From Aureivirga sp. CE67 (GTDB lineage Bacteria > Bacteroidota > Bacteroidia > Flavobacteriales > Flavobacteriaceae), in assembly GCF_015767245.1 (NCBI RefSeq), contig NZ_JADOTV010000011.1, positions 1-64,000 on the forward strand: a stretch of DNA of 64,000 nt, written 5' to 3'. How positions within the stretch are numbered: position 1 is the first letter of the stretch; each line of letters begins with the position of its first letter. The position numbers and the translations under genes were made by a program. Below are positions 33,703-45,292 of the stretch, piece by piece. The notes beneath the pieces were generated by a model. The model did not search any database and was not told the DNA's origin. It saw only the letters and a program-made list of their open reading frames with translations.

Positions 33703-34836
33703 ATGAAAATAGGAATCGTTTGTTATCCTACCTTTGGTGGAAGTGGCGTAGTAGCTACAGAACTTGGAATTGCGTTGGCTGGAAAAGGGCATGAAATTCA
33801 TTTTATTACTTATAATCAACCTGTGCGTTTAGGTTATTTATCAAATAATATTTTCTTTCATGAAGTATTCGTAAAAGAGTATCCTCTTTTTCAATTTCAG
33901 CCTTATGAATTAGCACTTTCAAGTAGAATTGCAGAAGTAATTGAAAATAATGACATTGATATTTTACATGTTCATTATGCAATTCCACACGCATATGCTG
34001 CTTTTATGGCAAAACAAATGTTGAAAGAGAAAGGAATTGATATAAAAGTAATTACCACACTACATGGAACAGATATTACGCTTGTAGGAAGTCATCCAAA
34101 TTATAAATCATCAGTAGAGTTTAGTATTAATAATTCAGATTATGTAACAACAGTTTCTAATAGTTTGAAAGAAGATACTTTAAGGCTTTTTAATATTAGA
34201 AAAGAAATTGAGGTAATTTATAATTTTATAGATTTTAAAAAATACCCTCAGATTGCTCATGCAGAATGTAAACGTATAAATCTGGCAGAAGAAGGAGAGT
34301 TTATTCTGACACATATCAGTAATTTCAGACCTGTAAAAAGAATTATGGATGTAATTAGAATCTTTGCTAAAGTGCAAGAGAAAATACCGTCTAAATTATT
34401 AATGGTAGGAGATGGGCCACTAAGAGAAAAAGCAAGAGAACTTTCGAATGAATTAGGTATTAGAGAAAAAGTATTGTTTTTAGGTAATAGTAATGAAGTA
34501 AATAAACTTCTTTGTTATACAGATTTATTCCTTTTACCTTCAGAAACAGAAAGTTTCGGATTGGCAGCTCTAGAGGCGATGGCAGCGGAGACTCCTGTTA
34601 TTTCTACAAATACCGGAGGTTTACCAGAAGTAAATATTCAAGGAGAAACAGGTTTCTTAAGCGATTTAGGAGATGTTGATGACATGGCGAAAAATGCAAT
34701 TTATCTTTTAGAAGATAAAGAACGTTTGGATAAATTTAAATTTAATGCTAAAAAACATGCTGCAAATTTCTCTTTAGACGAAGTTTTACCAAAATACGAA
34801 GAACTTTACATAAAAGCATTAAGAGAAAAAGAATAA
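33703..34836 (+). CDS. bshA: N-acetyl-alpha-D-glucosaminyl L-malate synthase
   Basis: 378 residues from the ATG at 33703. The ATG at 33667 would add 12 residues unlike the family start MKIGIVCYPTFGGSGVVATELG. It is a GT4 retaining glycosyltransferase that joins UDP-GlcNAc to L-malate, the first step of bacillithiol synthesis. Visible features are the GGSG donor loop at the N terminus, ISNFRPVKRIMDVIRIF (with the basic KR) and SETESFGLAALEAMAAETPVISTNTGGLPE (nucleotide-sugar site with the EX7E pattern). bshB and bshC are not in the window. Confidence 0.93.
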   Translation: MKIGIVCYPTFGGSGVVATELGIALAGKGHEIHFITYNQPVRLGYLSNNIFFHEVFVKEYPLFQFQPYELALSSRIAEVIENNDIDILHVHYAIPHAYAAFMAKQMLKEKGIDIKVITTLHGTDITLVGSHPNYKSSVEFSINNSDYVTTVSNSLKEDTLRLFNIRKEIEVIYNFIDFKKYPQIAHAECKRINLAEEGEFILTHISNFRPVKRIMDVIRIFAKVQEKIPSKLLMVGDGPLREKARELSNELGIREKVLFLGNSNEVNKLLCYTDLFLLPSETESFGLAALEAMAAETPVISTNTGGLPEVNIQGETGFLSDLGDVDDMAKNAIYLLEDKERLDKFKFNAKKHAANFSLDEVLPKYEELYIKALREKE

Positions 34837-34891
34837 TATATAATTCATCTTTTTTTATAGAATTTTAAAATTCACGTAAATAAAACATTAA

Positions 34892-34930
34892 GCGACAAAT
34901 TTCATTTTTTTAATATGGAATTTGTCGTTT
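34892..34930 (+). terminator. Terminator of bshA
   Basis: GCGACAAATTTCA (34892-34904) pairs with TGGAATTTGTCGT (34916-34928) around a T-rich loop, followed by TTCATTTTT. Confidence 0.7.
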
Positions 34931-35094
34931 CATTTTTAAGATAAAATGAGTTTAGATTAAATTTTCTTGCTTTGATTTAGTTTATGAGAAAGTTTATTTT
35001 TTCGTTATTTAAGATTTTCATCAACTAATTTTCTATAACTGTTTTAATTATTACCAGAATATTCTTTAATTTTGGTGAAATTAAAATTTAAAAC

Positions 35095-35298
35095 ATGTTA
35101 TTAATTGCTATTCTATTACCTTGGCTATCATTTTTCTTAAGAGGAAAAATACTTACAGGTATATTATGTCTAATTTTACAATTAACTTTGATTGGTTGGC
35201 TTCCAGCAGCGTTGTGGGCAGTTTTTTCTTACAACAATGCAAAAAATGAGAAAGCCATGCGAAAATTAGAGAAAAAATTAAAAGCAAACAGAAATTAA
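35095..35298 (+). CDS. YqaE/Pmp3 family small membrane protein
   Basis: 67 residues, two transmembrane helices. LLIAILLPWLSFFLRGKILTGILCLILQLTLIGWLPAALWAVF is the Pmp3/YqaE pattern, followed by a charged tail (NAKNEKAMRKLEKKLKANRN). Homologues stabilise membrane potential or respond to salt stress; the role in Bacteroidota is unproven. A MITE-like element begins four bases after its stop. Confidence 0.85.
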   Translation: MLLIAILLPWLSFFLRGKILTGILCLILQLTLIGWLPAALWAVFSYNNAKNEKAMRKLEKKLKANRN

Positions 35299-35302
35299 TA
35301 AC

Positions 35303-35465
35303 GAACTCGTTTAAACTTTTTAACTCAAAATTCGTTTTAAACATTTTCATCGCTGACTTGTAAAAATTTTTAATCATAGTTAAGGCTATGCCGAAAAATA
35401 TTTCCTTCACCAGCAATAAACATCAGATAAAACTCTTTGTTTTGGTAAAAAATCTAAATGAGTTC
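35303..35465. mobile_element. 163-bp MITE-like palindromic element
   Basis: The ends GAACTCGTTTAAA (35303-35315) and, inverted, GAACTCATTTAGA (35453-35465) match at 11 of 13 positions. The centre is CATAG (35375-35379) and CTATG (35386-35390). Length and design match the element at 23782, but the terminal sequence differs (GAACTCG versus GAACCTG), suggesting a related element of another subfamily. No coding capacity and no clear target duplication. Confidence 0.6.
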
Positions 35466-35470
35466 AATAA

Positions 35471-35500
35471 AAAAAGACTGCCATTAGACAGTCTTTTTTC
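35471..35500 (-). terminator. Terminator of typA (also usable from the left)
   Basis: AAAAAGACTG (35471-35480) pairs with CAGTCTTTTT (35489-35498), 18 bases beyond the typA stop. Confidence 0.85.
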
Positions 35501-35518
35501 TTTTATATTTTGAATCAA

Positions 35519-37288
35519 TTATCTGAAATTGATTTTACGCATTCTTAAGCTTTCTGGAGTTACTTCTAAGAATTCATCATCTCTAATGTATTCCATACAC
35601 TCTTCTAAAGAATAATCGATTTTTGGAGCAATTTTCACACCATCATCAGAACCTGAAGCACGAACGTTAGTAAGTTTCTTACCTTTAATTAAGTTCACAC
35701 CCATATCTTCTTGACGAGAATTCTCTCCAACAACTTGTCCTTTATAGATCTCTTGGTTAGGATCGATGAAGAATTTTCCTCTATCTTGTAATCTATCAAT
35801 TGCATAAGCAGTAGCTTTTCCAGTTTCAGAAGAAACGATTGCTCCATTCTTTTGAGAACCGATTTCACCTTTGTAAACATCATAACCTCTTAATCTGTGG
35901 TTGATGATTGCTTCTCCAGCTGTAGCAGTTAATAATTTATTTCTTAAACCAATTAATCCACGAGAAGGAATATCAAACTCTAAGTGTTGTAAATCTCCTT
36001 TTGGCTCCATCACCATTAAGTCTCCTTTTGCTAAACTTACTAAGTTTACAACTTTACTAGAAGATTCTTCTGGTACATCAACAACTAAAGTTTCGTATGG
36101 CTCACATTTTTGTCCATCAATTTCTTTGATGATAACTTGTGGTCTACCAACTTGTAATTCGTATCCTTCACGACGCATTGTTTCGATTAATACTGATAAG
36201 TGAAGAATTCCACGTCCAAATACGTTGAATTTATCTTCTGTATCTGTATCCTCAACACGTAATGCTAAGTTTTTCTCTAATTCTTTGTATAAACGATCTC
36301 TTAAGTGACGAGAAGTTACAAATTTTCCTTCTTTTCCGAAGAAAGGTGAATTGTTAATTGTAAATAACATACTCATTGTAGGTTGATCTACTTCAATTCT
36401 TTCTAAAGCTTCTGGATTTTCTAAATCAGCAATTGTATCTCCAATTTCGAAACCTTCAACTCCAGTTACAGCACAGATATCTCCAGAACGAACTTTATCT
36501 ACTTGTACTTTCCCCATTCCTTCAAAAACATGAAGTTCTTTGATTCTTACTTTCTTCTGAACTCCGTCAGATTTACATAAAGTATAATCTTTTCCAACTT
36601 CTAAATCTCCTCTAAATACACGTCCGATAGCGATACGACCTGTAAATGCAGAGAAATCTAAAGATGTAATTTGCATTTGTGGAGTTCCTTCATTGTAAGG
36701 AGCTTCAGGAATAGTTTCGATAACAGCGTCTAAAAGATCTAAAATATTTTCTTTTGGTTCTTGCCAATCTGTAGACATCCATCCATTCTTAGCAGATCCA
36801 TAGATTGTTGTAAAATCTAATTGCTCTTCTGTTGCTTCTAAAGCAAACATTAAATCGAAAACTTTTTCGTGAACTAAATCAGGAGTACAGTTTTCTTTAT
36901 CTACTTTATTTACAACTACGATTGGAGTTAATCCTAATTCAAGTGCTTTTCCAAGTACGAAACGAGTCTGTGGCATTGGTCCTTCAAATGCATCTACTAA
37001 AAGTAACACACCATCAGCCATTTTTAAAACACGTTCTACTTCACCTCCAAAATCGGCGTGGCCAGGAGTATCGATGATATTTACTTTTACTCCTTTATAA
37101 TTCACAGATACGTTTTTAGAAAGAATAGTAATTCCTCTTTCTCTTTCTAAATCATTATTATCTAATAATAAATCTGTTCTTTCTTTTCTATCATCAAGAA
37201 TTTTAGCTTGATCGATGATTTTATCAACTAATGTTGTCTTACCGTGGTCAACATGCGCAATAATTGCGATATTTCTAATAGATTGCAT
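35519..37288 (-). CDS. typA: Ribosome-associated GTPase TypA/BipA
   Basis: 589 residues. Translational GTPase acting on the ribosome, involved in 50S assembly and stress or cold adaptation. Motifs are G1 [10 protein letters not shown] (residues ~11-20), switch [17 protein letters not shown], and NKVDKENC for guanine specificity. Domains II, III and V follow, and the C-terminal domain [29 protein letters not shown] ... [13 protein letters not shown] is unique to TypA. It is a single gene with its own terminator. Confidence 0.96.
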   Translation of the reverse strand: MQSIRNIAIIAHVDHGKTTLVDKIIDQAKILDDRKERTDLLLDNNDLERERGITILSKNVSVNYKGVKVNIIDTPGHADFGGEVERVLKMADGVLLLVDAFEGPMPQTRFVLGKALELGLTPIVVVNKVDKENCTPDLVHEKVFDLMFALEATEEQLDFTTIYGSAKNGWMSTDWQEPKENILDLLDAVIETIPEAPYNEGTPQMQITSLDFSAFTGRIAIGRVFRGDLEVGKDYTLCKSDGVQKKVRIKELHVFEGMGKVQVDKVRSGDICAVTGVEGFEIGDTIADLENPEALERIEVDQPTMSMLFTINNSPFFGKEGKFVTSRHLRDRLYKELEKNLALRVEDTDTEDKFNVFGRGILHLSVLIETMRREGYELQVGRPQVIIKEIDGQKCEPYETLVVDVPEESSSKVVNLVSLAKGDLMVMEPKGDLQHLEFDIPSRGLIGLRNKLLTATAGEAIINHRLRGYDVYKGEIGSQKNGAIVSSETGKATAYAIDRLQDRGKFFIDPNQEIYKGQVVGENSRQEDMGVNLIKGKKLTNVRASGSDDGVKIAPKIDYSLEECMEYIRDDEFLEVTPESLRMRKINFR

Positions 37289-37526
37289 ACGATTATTTTT
37301 GAAGTGGCAAAACTACTATTTTTTTTGAATTAAATTGTTTCTATTGTTTTAAGATTTTAGAACTTAACAAAACTTATATGTAAATTTAAAAATTCATTAA
37401 GATTCAAAGAGTTACATTTTGATTATATCAATAATAAATACAATAGCTGGGTGAAAATTGCAATATTTTTTAAAATATTTTAAAAAACTTTACAATTTGT
37501 TAAACTTAAAACCGCTAAAAAAAAGT

Positions 37527-37534
37527 TATATTTG
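37527..37534 (+). promoter_or_regulatory. -7 promoter box of guaB
   Basis: TATATTTG matches TAnnTTTG and is followed by a 30-base leader. The nearest TTTG upstream is 27 bases away, too far for a standard -33. Confidence 0.5.
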
Positions 37535-37552
37535 CCTGCAATTAATTTCTAA

Positions 37553-39034
<1,482 letters not shown>

Positions 39035-39055
39035 ATAATTTAAAATATTAGATTT

Positions 39056-39090
39056 AAAGGTAACGGAATCAATTTTCGTTACCTTTTTTA
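39056..39090 (+). terminator. Terminator of guaB
   Basis: AAAGGTAACG (39056-39065) pairs with CGTTACCTTT (39077-39086), then T run. Confidence 0.85.
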
Positions 39091-39164
39091 GTTTTAAAAT
39101 TTAGGTTTAATATGTACTTATGATATTCTTTTTAAAGTTTGAAAAAATTAAATACAAATAAATA

Positions 39165-39198
39165 AAAAGAGATTGATTCTAAAACCAATCTCTTTTAT
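39165..39198 (-). terminator. Terminator of the C25 peptidase gene
   Basis: AAAAGAGATTG (39165-39175) pairs with CAATCTCTTTT (39186-39196), about 22 bases beyond the stop of the minus-strand gene. Confidence 0.8.
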
Positions 39199-39220
39199 GT
39201 CAAACTATTGAAAAGGATAT

Positions 39221-41470
39221 TTATTTAATACTAATTTTACTAGTTTTTGAACTTTCATTTGAAGAAACTTTTAAAATATACATTCCAGAACTTATAGAAG
39301 AAGTATTGATACTTTTCGAAGTAATAGAATCAGAAATATCAGAACTATAGACAATCTTTCCAGTTAAATCCATAATTGAAATTTTTTCAATAGCAAGATT
39401 TTTATTCCAATTAAGATTTAATTGATCTGAAGCTGGATTAGGATAAACTATCAAATTATTCCAAATTTCCTCATTTACATTTATAACTTCGTCTGTTACG
39501 CTAATTTCTCCTTGGTAAGGTAAGTAGTTTTGTTTTACTCCAATTACAACTAAAGGATTTTCTTGCGCATATTCTTCTAAAGTAATTTCTACAGAACCAT
39601 TTTGTGCAATTCCTGTGTTTAAAATTTCTCCATTTTGAGAAATCGTAATTAAAGTATCATCTATATCACAATTTATAGTAACAGCAGTCGCATTTTTTAC
39701 GATGGATTCTACATGAGCAACTGTCATATCCATTGTTTCTTTCGTTCTGAAAATTGTAGAAGGATCTCCAAACATTACCCAAGTTTGCATTACTTCAATT
39801 GCAGTAGGACTATCTGTATATTCTTCCAACATACTCATTTGTGAATTGTAAAAAATACCTCCAAGAGTAATTTTATGATTGTCTTCATGAGCTTCTGTGA
39901 TAATATCTGTCATTTCATCTTGAGTTTGCATTGGTTCAGCCCAAGCCATCAAAATTGACGAACCAGTTGCAGCAATTGCACCAGTTGGTGTATTTTCGTT
40001 TGTTGCTAAAAGCCATGTTTCTGAAATACATTCTCCAGCAGTAAAAGTCCCATTATTACAAGCAACTGAAATTACAAATGGATATTTACCATTGTTTACA
40101 GCTTCATTGATATGATTTGATCCATAATTACCCGTAACACAAACATTTTGTGCTCCATGTCCTGTATAATTAATTAAACCAACACCTTCGTTTACAGCAT
40201 CACTAATAGCTGAAGAATTTGGATTTCCGTCTGCATCTGCACCTCCCTGGCTACCATCATAGAATTCAAAAACTTCAGTATAACCAAATTCTAAGAATTT
40301 TGCTCTATTATTTCTTGCATGTTCCCAGTCAGATTCACCATCATCACCATAACCTTCTCCTTCGTTAGAAGCAATTCCGATTGCTTTTTGCATCCAAGTT
40401 CCAGCAGCAGGATTTTTTTCATACTCTAAAGTTCTATCTATTTGAATTGTAATTTCATCAGAATTTGCTCCGGAAAGTCTTCCAACAAAAAGCTCAGGAT
40501 AAAAGTCATCTCCTTCTAATTGTCCATAATAAGTATCGCTCCAAAGTTCTTCCCAAGCACTTGTTATTCCATAAGTGTGCGATGGAACTTGATCATGATC
40601 TCCAACTAATAAAACGAAAACTAGATTCGGGTTTTCTTCATAAAATGTCTCAACATAAGCTTTGATTTCTTCATCTGTTGCACCTGTATCCGTTATTGTT
40701 GCTACTGTAGTTTTGATACCAGATCTAATTTTCCAATCTACTAAAGGTTGTACAGCATCTTGAAAATCATCGTAAGTTATTACCAACATTTCTCCTTGTT
40801 CTTCCACAGGAGTATATCTTCCTAATGTGTTCTCACTGTTGATATAATGATTTTTATAGATAGAATTAAAAGCATCTTTTTTTGGTGATGAAAATGCTAA
40901 TTCATTAATTCCTTCTTGGTTTAAATCTGTAGAAACGCTTGCTCTTATATTTTTATAAACTCGAAGTGTTTTAGTTACAGGATTATATTGATATGGAGAA
41001 AAACGAACTGTTATTCCACGAGTATTTCTAAGATTATAAGGTGTGCTTAAAGTTGCAATTTCTGCAGGATAAAAAGCATCTGTTTGATATTCAATCCCGA
41101 ATTCGTAAGGAATATCGTCTGGATTTATATTTCTTTTTAAACTTCCTTTTGAAGGTGTAATATTTACGTTAGTATATTCTTCAAACCCATCGTGTTCTAT
41201 AGTGATAGAAGATTTACCCTGATTTGGGATAATTAAAGATTCTGAAAAAGTTGGTAGGGCAGGAGCTCCTTTTTTCATGGAATTGATTTTGTAAGTTTTA
41301 TCAAAATTCCAATAATCGACTCCATTTAAGTTAGTTTCTCTAGCAGAAAGTTCAGTGAATTGATGCTCGATTGTAAGATTGTCTTGAGTAGACGATAAGA
41401 GGGAAAAATCTTGTGCAATAGCAAAAGTTGATAGAAAACAAGCAATTGCTGAAATGTAAATTTTTTTCAT
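39221..41470 (-). CDS. Gingipain-family (C25) cysteine peptidase secreted by T9SS
   Basis: 749 residues. The signal peptide (FLSTFAIAQ) is followed by a propeptide-type N-terminal region to about residue 225. The C25 catalytic domain (~226-575) has VFVLLVGDHDQVPSHTYG, GLINYTGHGAQ (catalytic His438) and FVISVACNNGTF (catalytic Cys471). The short Ig-like domain ends near 660, and the C-terminal ~75 residues are a type A T9SS sorting domain (IVYPNPASDQLNLNW ... SGMYILKV). It is predicted to be a surface or secreted endopeptidase, made as a proenzyme. Specificity (Arg or Lys) cannot be told. Confidence 0.9.
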   Translation of the reverse strand: MKKIYISAIACFLSTFAIAQDFSLLSSTQDNLTIEHQFTELSARETNLNGVDYWNFDKTYKINSMKKGAPALPTFSESLIIPNQGKSSITIEHDGFEEYTNVNITPSKGSLKRNINPDDIPYEFGIEYQTDAFYPAEIATLSTPYNLRNTRGITVRFSPYQYNPVTKTLRVYKNIRASVSTDLNQEGINELAFSSPKKDAFNSIYKNHYINSENTLGRYTPVEEQGEMLVITYDDFQDAVQPLVDWKIRSGIKTTVATITDTGATDEEIKAYVETFYEENPNLVFVLLVGDHDQVPSHTYGITSAWEELWSDTYYGQLEGDDFYPELFVGRLSGANSDEITIQIDRTLEYEKNPAAGTWMQKAIGIASNEGEGYGDDGESDWEHARNNRAKFLEFGYTEVFEFYDGSQGGADADGNPNSSAISDAVNEGVGLINYTGHGAQNVCVTGNYGSNHINEAVNNGKYPFVISVACNNGTFTAGECISETWLLATNENTPTGAIAATGSSILMAWAEPMQTQDEMTDIITEAHEDNHKITLGGIFYNSQMSMLEEYTDSPTAIEVMQTWVMFGDPSTIFRTKETMDMTVAHVESIVKNATAVTINCDIDDTLITISQNGEILNTGIAQNGSVEITLEEYAQENPLVVIGVKQNYLPYQGEISVTDEVINVNEEIWNNLIVYPNPASDQLNLNWNKNLAIEKISIMDLTGKIVYSSDISDSITSKSINTSSISSGMYILKVSSNESSKTSKISIK

Positions 41471-41794
41471 TGGTTGATTTAAAGTTAAAAATTGGTTAGT
41501 TATATTAATACAATATTAAATAAAAAAGAGTTGTATTGCAAAATAAATAATATTTCATTTACAAAACACTGATAAATGTAATATTTTAATACAATAAATT
41601 TTATAATGCTAATTCGAAGAAGTTTCTGGAAAACTCAATTATTTTGGAAATGATTTTTTCTTTAAGAACTATTAAGAAAGTATTTTTTTGAAAATGAGTA
41701 ACTTTAATTAGTTTAAAATTGGAATAGTAAATTTTATGGAATTGTATAATTTATATTTCAAAGCAATATGCTAAATTTACAGCAAAATTAAAGA
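41471..41794. other. AT-rich divergent intergenic region
   Basis: 324 bases between the C25 peptidase (minus) and uvrA (plus). It must hold promoters for both. No clear consensus promoter, SOS-type operator, RNA gene or repeat is evident to me. Confidence 0.4.
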
Positions 41795-44578
41795 ATGAGC
41801 ACAAGTATAGATAATTTAAATCCGAAAGAATTTATATTAATAAAAGGAGCAAAACTCCATAATTTGAAAAATATCGATGTGGCAATTCCAAGGAATAAAC
41901 TGGTTGTGATTACTGGTTTGTCTGGTTCTGGAAAATCTAGTTTGGCATTCGATACTTTATATGCAGAAGGACAAAGGCGATATGTGGAAAGTTTGTCATC
42001 TTATGCTCGTCAATTTTTAGGAAGATTGAATAAGCCACAAGTGGATTATATCAAAGGAATTTCACCTGCAATCGCAATTGAACAAAAAGTAAATACTACA
42101 AATTCTCGTTCAACTGTCGGAACTTCAACAGAAATTTATGATTATTTAAAGCTTCTTTTTGCAAGAGTTGGAAGAACTTTTTCACCAATTTCAAATCAAG
42201 AAGTAAAAAAACACACAGTTACAGATGTTTTGAACTTGATTAAATCTTTTGAAGAAAAAACAAAATTACTTTTACTTGCTCCAATCGATTTAAATAATGG
42301 AAGAAACCTTCCAGATATTTTGAAAATTCTTGGACAACAAGGATATTCTCGTGTAAAAATAGATGGAAAAGTACAACGAATCGAAAGTATCACACAAGAA
42401 AGTGCAGATTCTCTTTTTTTAGTTGTAGATCGTATTGTGCTTTCTCATGATGAAGATTTTTACAATCGTTTGGCGGATTCTATTCAAACTGCTTTTTTTG
42501 AAGGAAAAGGAACTTGTATCATCGAAAATATTGTAACTGAAGATTCAACAGAATTTAGTAATAAATTTGAGTTGGACGGAATGCAATTTTTAGAACCAAA
42601 TACACATTTATTTAGTTTTAATAATCCTTATGGGGCTTGTCCTACTTGTGAAGGTTATGGTGATATTGTTGGTGTAGATAGAGAATTAGTGATTCCAAAT
42701 ACTGGACTTTCGATTTTTGAAGATGCTGTTTTGCCTTGGCGTTCGGATTCTTTTAAAAAATACAAAGATGCATTTATCAAAAATGCTTATAAATATGATT
42801 TTCCAATTCATAAACCTTGGTTCGAACTTTCGAAAGAGCAACAAGATTTAGTTTGGAATGGTAATAAAGATTTACCTGGTATTAATGATTTTTTCAAGTT
42901 TTTAGAAGAAAAAAGTTATAAAATCCAGTATCGTGTAATGCTTTCTCGTTATAGAGGAAAAACGATTTGTACAACATGTCATGGAAAACGTCTTCGAGAA
43001 GAAGCTTCATATGTGCAAGTTGGAGGGAAAAATATTACGGAATTAGTAGATATTTCTATTGATAAATTAGCTAAATTTTTCAAAAACTTAGAGTTATCAG
43101 AGCATGATTATAATGTTGCAAAAAGACTTTTAATTGAAATCAATAATCGATTGTCTTTTTTACAGAATGTTGGTCTGAATTATTTGACTTTAAATCGTGC
43201 TTCAAATACACTTTCTGGAGGAGAAAGTCAGAGAATTAATTTGGCAACTTCGTTAGGAAGTAGTTTAGTTGGTTCTATGTATATTTTAGATGAGCCAAGT
43301 ATTGGTTTACATCCAAGAGACACAGAAAAATTAGTTGAGGTTCTGAAAAATCTTCGTGATTTAGGAAATACAGTAATCGTTGTAGAACATGATGAAGACA
43401 TTATGAAAGCAGCGGATTATATTATTGATATTGGTCCAGAAGCAGGTTTTCATGGTGGAGAAGTTGGTGCAGTTGGAACTTTTGATGAAATTCTAAAAAC
43501 TAAAACACTTACTGCTTCTTATTTAAATGAAACTTTAGAAATTCCTGTTCCAAAACAAAGAAGAAAATCGAAAAATTATGTGGAGATTGTTGGAGCAAGA
43601 GAAAATAATTTGAAAAATATTGATGTAAAATTTCCTCTAAATGGAATGACTGTGATTACTGGAATTTCAGGTAGTGGAAAAAGTACATTGGTAAAGAAAA
43701 TTTTATATCCAGCACTTCATAAAAAAATAAATCAAGCAGGAGGGAAAGTAGGTCAATATTCAGAATTGAAAGGTTCTTATGAACAATTGCAAAATGTTGA
43801 GTTTATTGATCAAAATCCGATTGGACGATCTAGTCGTTCAAATCCGGTGACATATATAAAAGCTTATGATGATATCCGTAATCTTTTTGCTTCAACAACT
43901 TTAGCGAAAGTTAGAAATTATAAACCAAAACATTTTTCTTTCAATGTAGAAGGCGGAAGATGTGAAGTTTGTAAAGGAGAAGGAGAAGTTACAATTGAAA
44001 TGCAATTTATGGCAGATGTTCATCTGGAATGTGAAGCTTGTAAAGGAAAGCGATTTAAGAAAGAAGTTTTAGAAATCACTTATGAAGAAAAAACGATAAG
44101 TGATATTCTGAAGATGACGATTGAAGAAGCAATTGCATTTTTTGAAAAACATAAGGAAACAAAAATCGCAAAAAAACTGCAACCTTTGTATGATGTTGGT
44201 TTAGGTTACGTCCAATTAGGGCAGTCTTCTTCTACTTTATCCGGTGGAGAAGCGCAGAGAATCAAATTAGCTTCGTTTTTAGTGAAAGGAACAAGACAAG
44301 CAAAATCGTTATTTATTTTTGATGAACCAACAACAGGATTGCATTTTCATGATATAAATAAATTGTTAGATTCGTTTAATGCTTTGATTGCAAACGGACA
44401 TTCATTGATTGTAATTGAACACAATATTGATTTAATCAAATGTGCAGATACAATCATTGATTTAGGGAAAGAAGGAGGAGAAAATGGAGGATCCTTAATT
44501 TTTACTGGAACGCCAGAAGAACTTGTAAAATGTAAAGATTCTTACACTGCAAAATTTTTAAAAGAAAAATTAATCTAA
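41795..44578 (+). CDS. uvrA: Excinuclease ABC subunit A
   Basis: 927 residues, near the usual ~940. It is the damage sensor of nucleotide excision repair, loading UvrB. Two ABC ATPase modules are visible: Walker A GLSGSGKSSL (residues 41-50) and GISGSGKSTLV, with two ABC signatures (NTLSGGESQRINLA, STLSGGEAQRIKLA) and two Walker B segments (YILDEPSIGLH, FIFDEPTTGLH). Zinc-binding cysteines are in CPTCEGYG/CTTCHGKR and CEVCKGEGE/CEACKGKR. It lies 18 bases before the glutathione peroxidase gene. Confidence 0.97.
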   Translation: MSTSIDNLNPKEFILIKGAKLHNLKNIDVAIPRNKLVVITGLSGSGKSSLAFDTLYAEGQRRYVESLSSYARQFLGRLNKPQVDYIKGISPAIAIEQKVNTTNSRSTVGTSTEIYDYLKLLFARVGRTFSPISNQEVKKHTVTDVLNLIKSFEEKTKLLLLAPIDLNNGRNLPDILKILGQQGYSRVKIDGKVQRIESITQESADSLFLVVDRIVLSHDEDFYNRLADSIQTAFFEGKGTCIIENIVTEDSTEFSNKFELDGMQFLEPNTHLFSFNNPYGACPTCEGYGDIVGVDRELVIPNTGLSIFEDAVLPWRSDSFKKYKDAFIKNAYKYDFPIHKPWFELSKEQQDLVWNGNKDLPGINDFFKFLEEKSYKIQYRVMLSRYRGKTICTTCHGKRLREEASYVQVGGKNITELVDISIDKLAKFFKNLELSEHDYNVAKRLLIEINNRLSFLQNVGLNYLTLNRASNTLSGGESQRINLATSLGSSLVGSMYILDEPSIGLHPRDTEKLVEVLKNLRDLGNTVIVVEHDEDIMKAADYIIDIGPEAGFHGGEVGAVGTFDEILKTKTLTASYLNETLEIPVPKQRRKSKNYVEIVGARENNLKNIDVKFPLNGMTVITGISGSGKSTLVKKILYPALHKKINQAGGKVGQYSELKGSYEQLQNVEFIDQNPIGRSSRSNPVTYIKAYDDIRNLFASTTLAKVRNYKPKHFSFNVEGGRCEVCKGEGEVTIEMQFMADVHLECEACKGKRFKKEVLEITYEEKTISDILKMTIEEAIAFFEKHKETKIAKKLQPLYDVGLGYVQLGQSSSTLSGGEAQRIKLASFLVKGTRQAKSLFIFDEPTTGLHFHDINKLLDSFNALIANGHSLIVIEHNIDLIKCADTIIDLGKEGGENGGSLIFTGTPEELVKCKDSYTAKFLKEKLI

Positions 44579-44596
44579 TTAAAATAATAAGGGAAA

Positions 44597-45205
44597 ATGA
44601 AATTAATCGTTAAATCAATAGCTGTTTGCGCTTTACTTTTAGTATCTTGTAAGGAAGGAAAAAAACAAGAAGTTGAAACTACTAAAACTGTAAAAGAAAT
44701 GGCTACAAATGATGCAACACAAAATACTTCAATTTATCAATTTAAGGTGAAAGATATTGAAGGAAATACGTTTGATTTTGATTCATTGAAAGGAAAGAAA
44801 ATAATGGTTGTGAATACTGCTTCAGAGTGTGGATTAACACCACAATATGAACTTTTAGAGCAATTATATAAAGATTTTAAAGATTCAAATTTTGTAATTG
44901 TTGGTTTTCCAGCAAATAATTTTGGAGCACAAGAACCTGGAACAAATGTTCAAATTGCTGCTTTTTGCCAAAAGAATTATGGAGTGACTTTTCCTATGAT
45001 GGGTAAAATTTCTGTAAAAGGAGCTGATATTGCGCCAATTTATAGTTTCTTAACAGAAAAATCTAAAAATGGTGTAGAAGATTCTGATGTAAAATGGAAT
45101 TTTCAAAAATATTTAATCGGAGAAAACGGAAAAGTTAATAAAGTTGTAGCACCAACTACTTTGCCAAATGATGAAGAAATTATCCGTTGGATAAAAGGAG
45201 AATAA
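44597..45205 (+). CDS. Lipoprotein glutathione peroxidase
   Basis: 202 residues. The signal peptide with lipobox LVSC anchors it by Cys18. After a linker, the thioredoxin-fold GPx domain shows VNTASECGLTPQYELLEQLY with peroxidatic Cys78 (Cys, not selenocysteine), then FPANNFGAQEPGTN and KWNFQKYLI, giving the active-site Gln, Trp and Asn. AAFCQKNYG supplies a likely resolving Cys, as in thioredoxin-dependent GPx. It detoxifies peroxides at the cell envelope. It may be co-transcribed with uvrA. Confidence 0.9.
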   Translation: MKLIVKSIAVCALLLVSCKEGKKQEVETTKTVKEMATNDATQNTSIYQFKVKDIEGNTFDFDSLKGKKIMVVNTASECGLTPQYELLEQLYKDFKDSNFVIVGFPANNFGAQEPGTNVQIAAFCQKNYGVTFPMMGKISVKGADIAPIYSFLTEKSKNGVEDSDVKWNFQKYLIGENGKVNKVVAPTTLPNDEEIIRWIKGE

Positions 45206-45228
45206 ATTCATTTAAATATATTTTTTTT

Positions 45229-45262
45229 AAGCGTATCATTTTATAATTGATACGCTTTTTTA
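45229..45262 (+). terminator. Terminator of the uvrA-glutathione peroxidase unit
   Basis: AAGCGTATCA (45229-45238) pairs with TGATACGCTT (45248-45257), then T run. Confidence 0.85.
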
Positions 45263-45292
45263 TTTCATATATTTGTTAAAATTTAACAAAAT

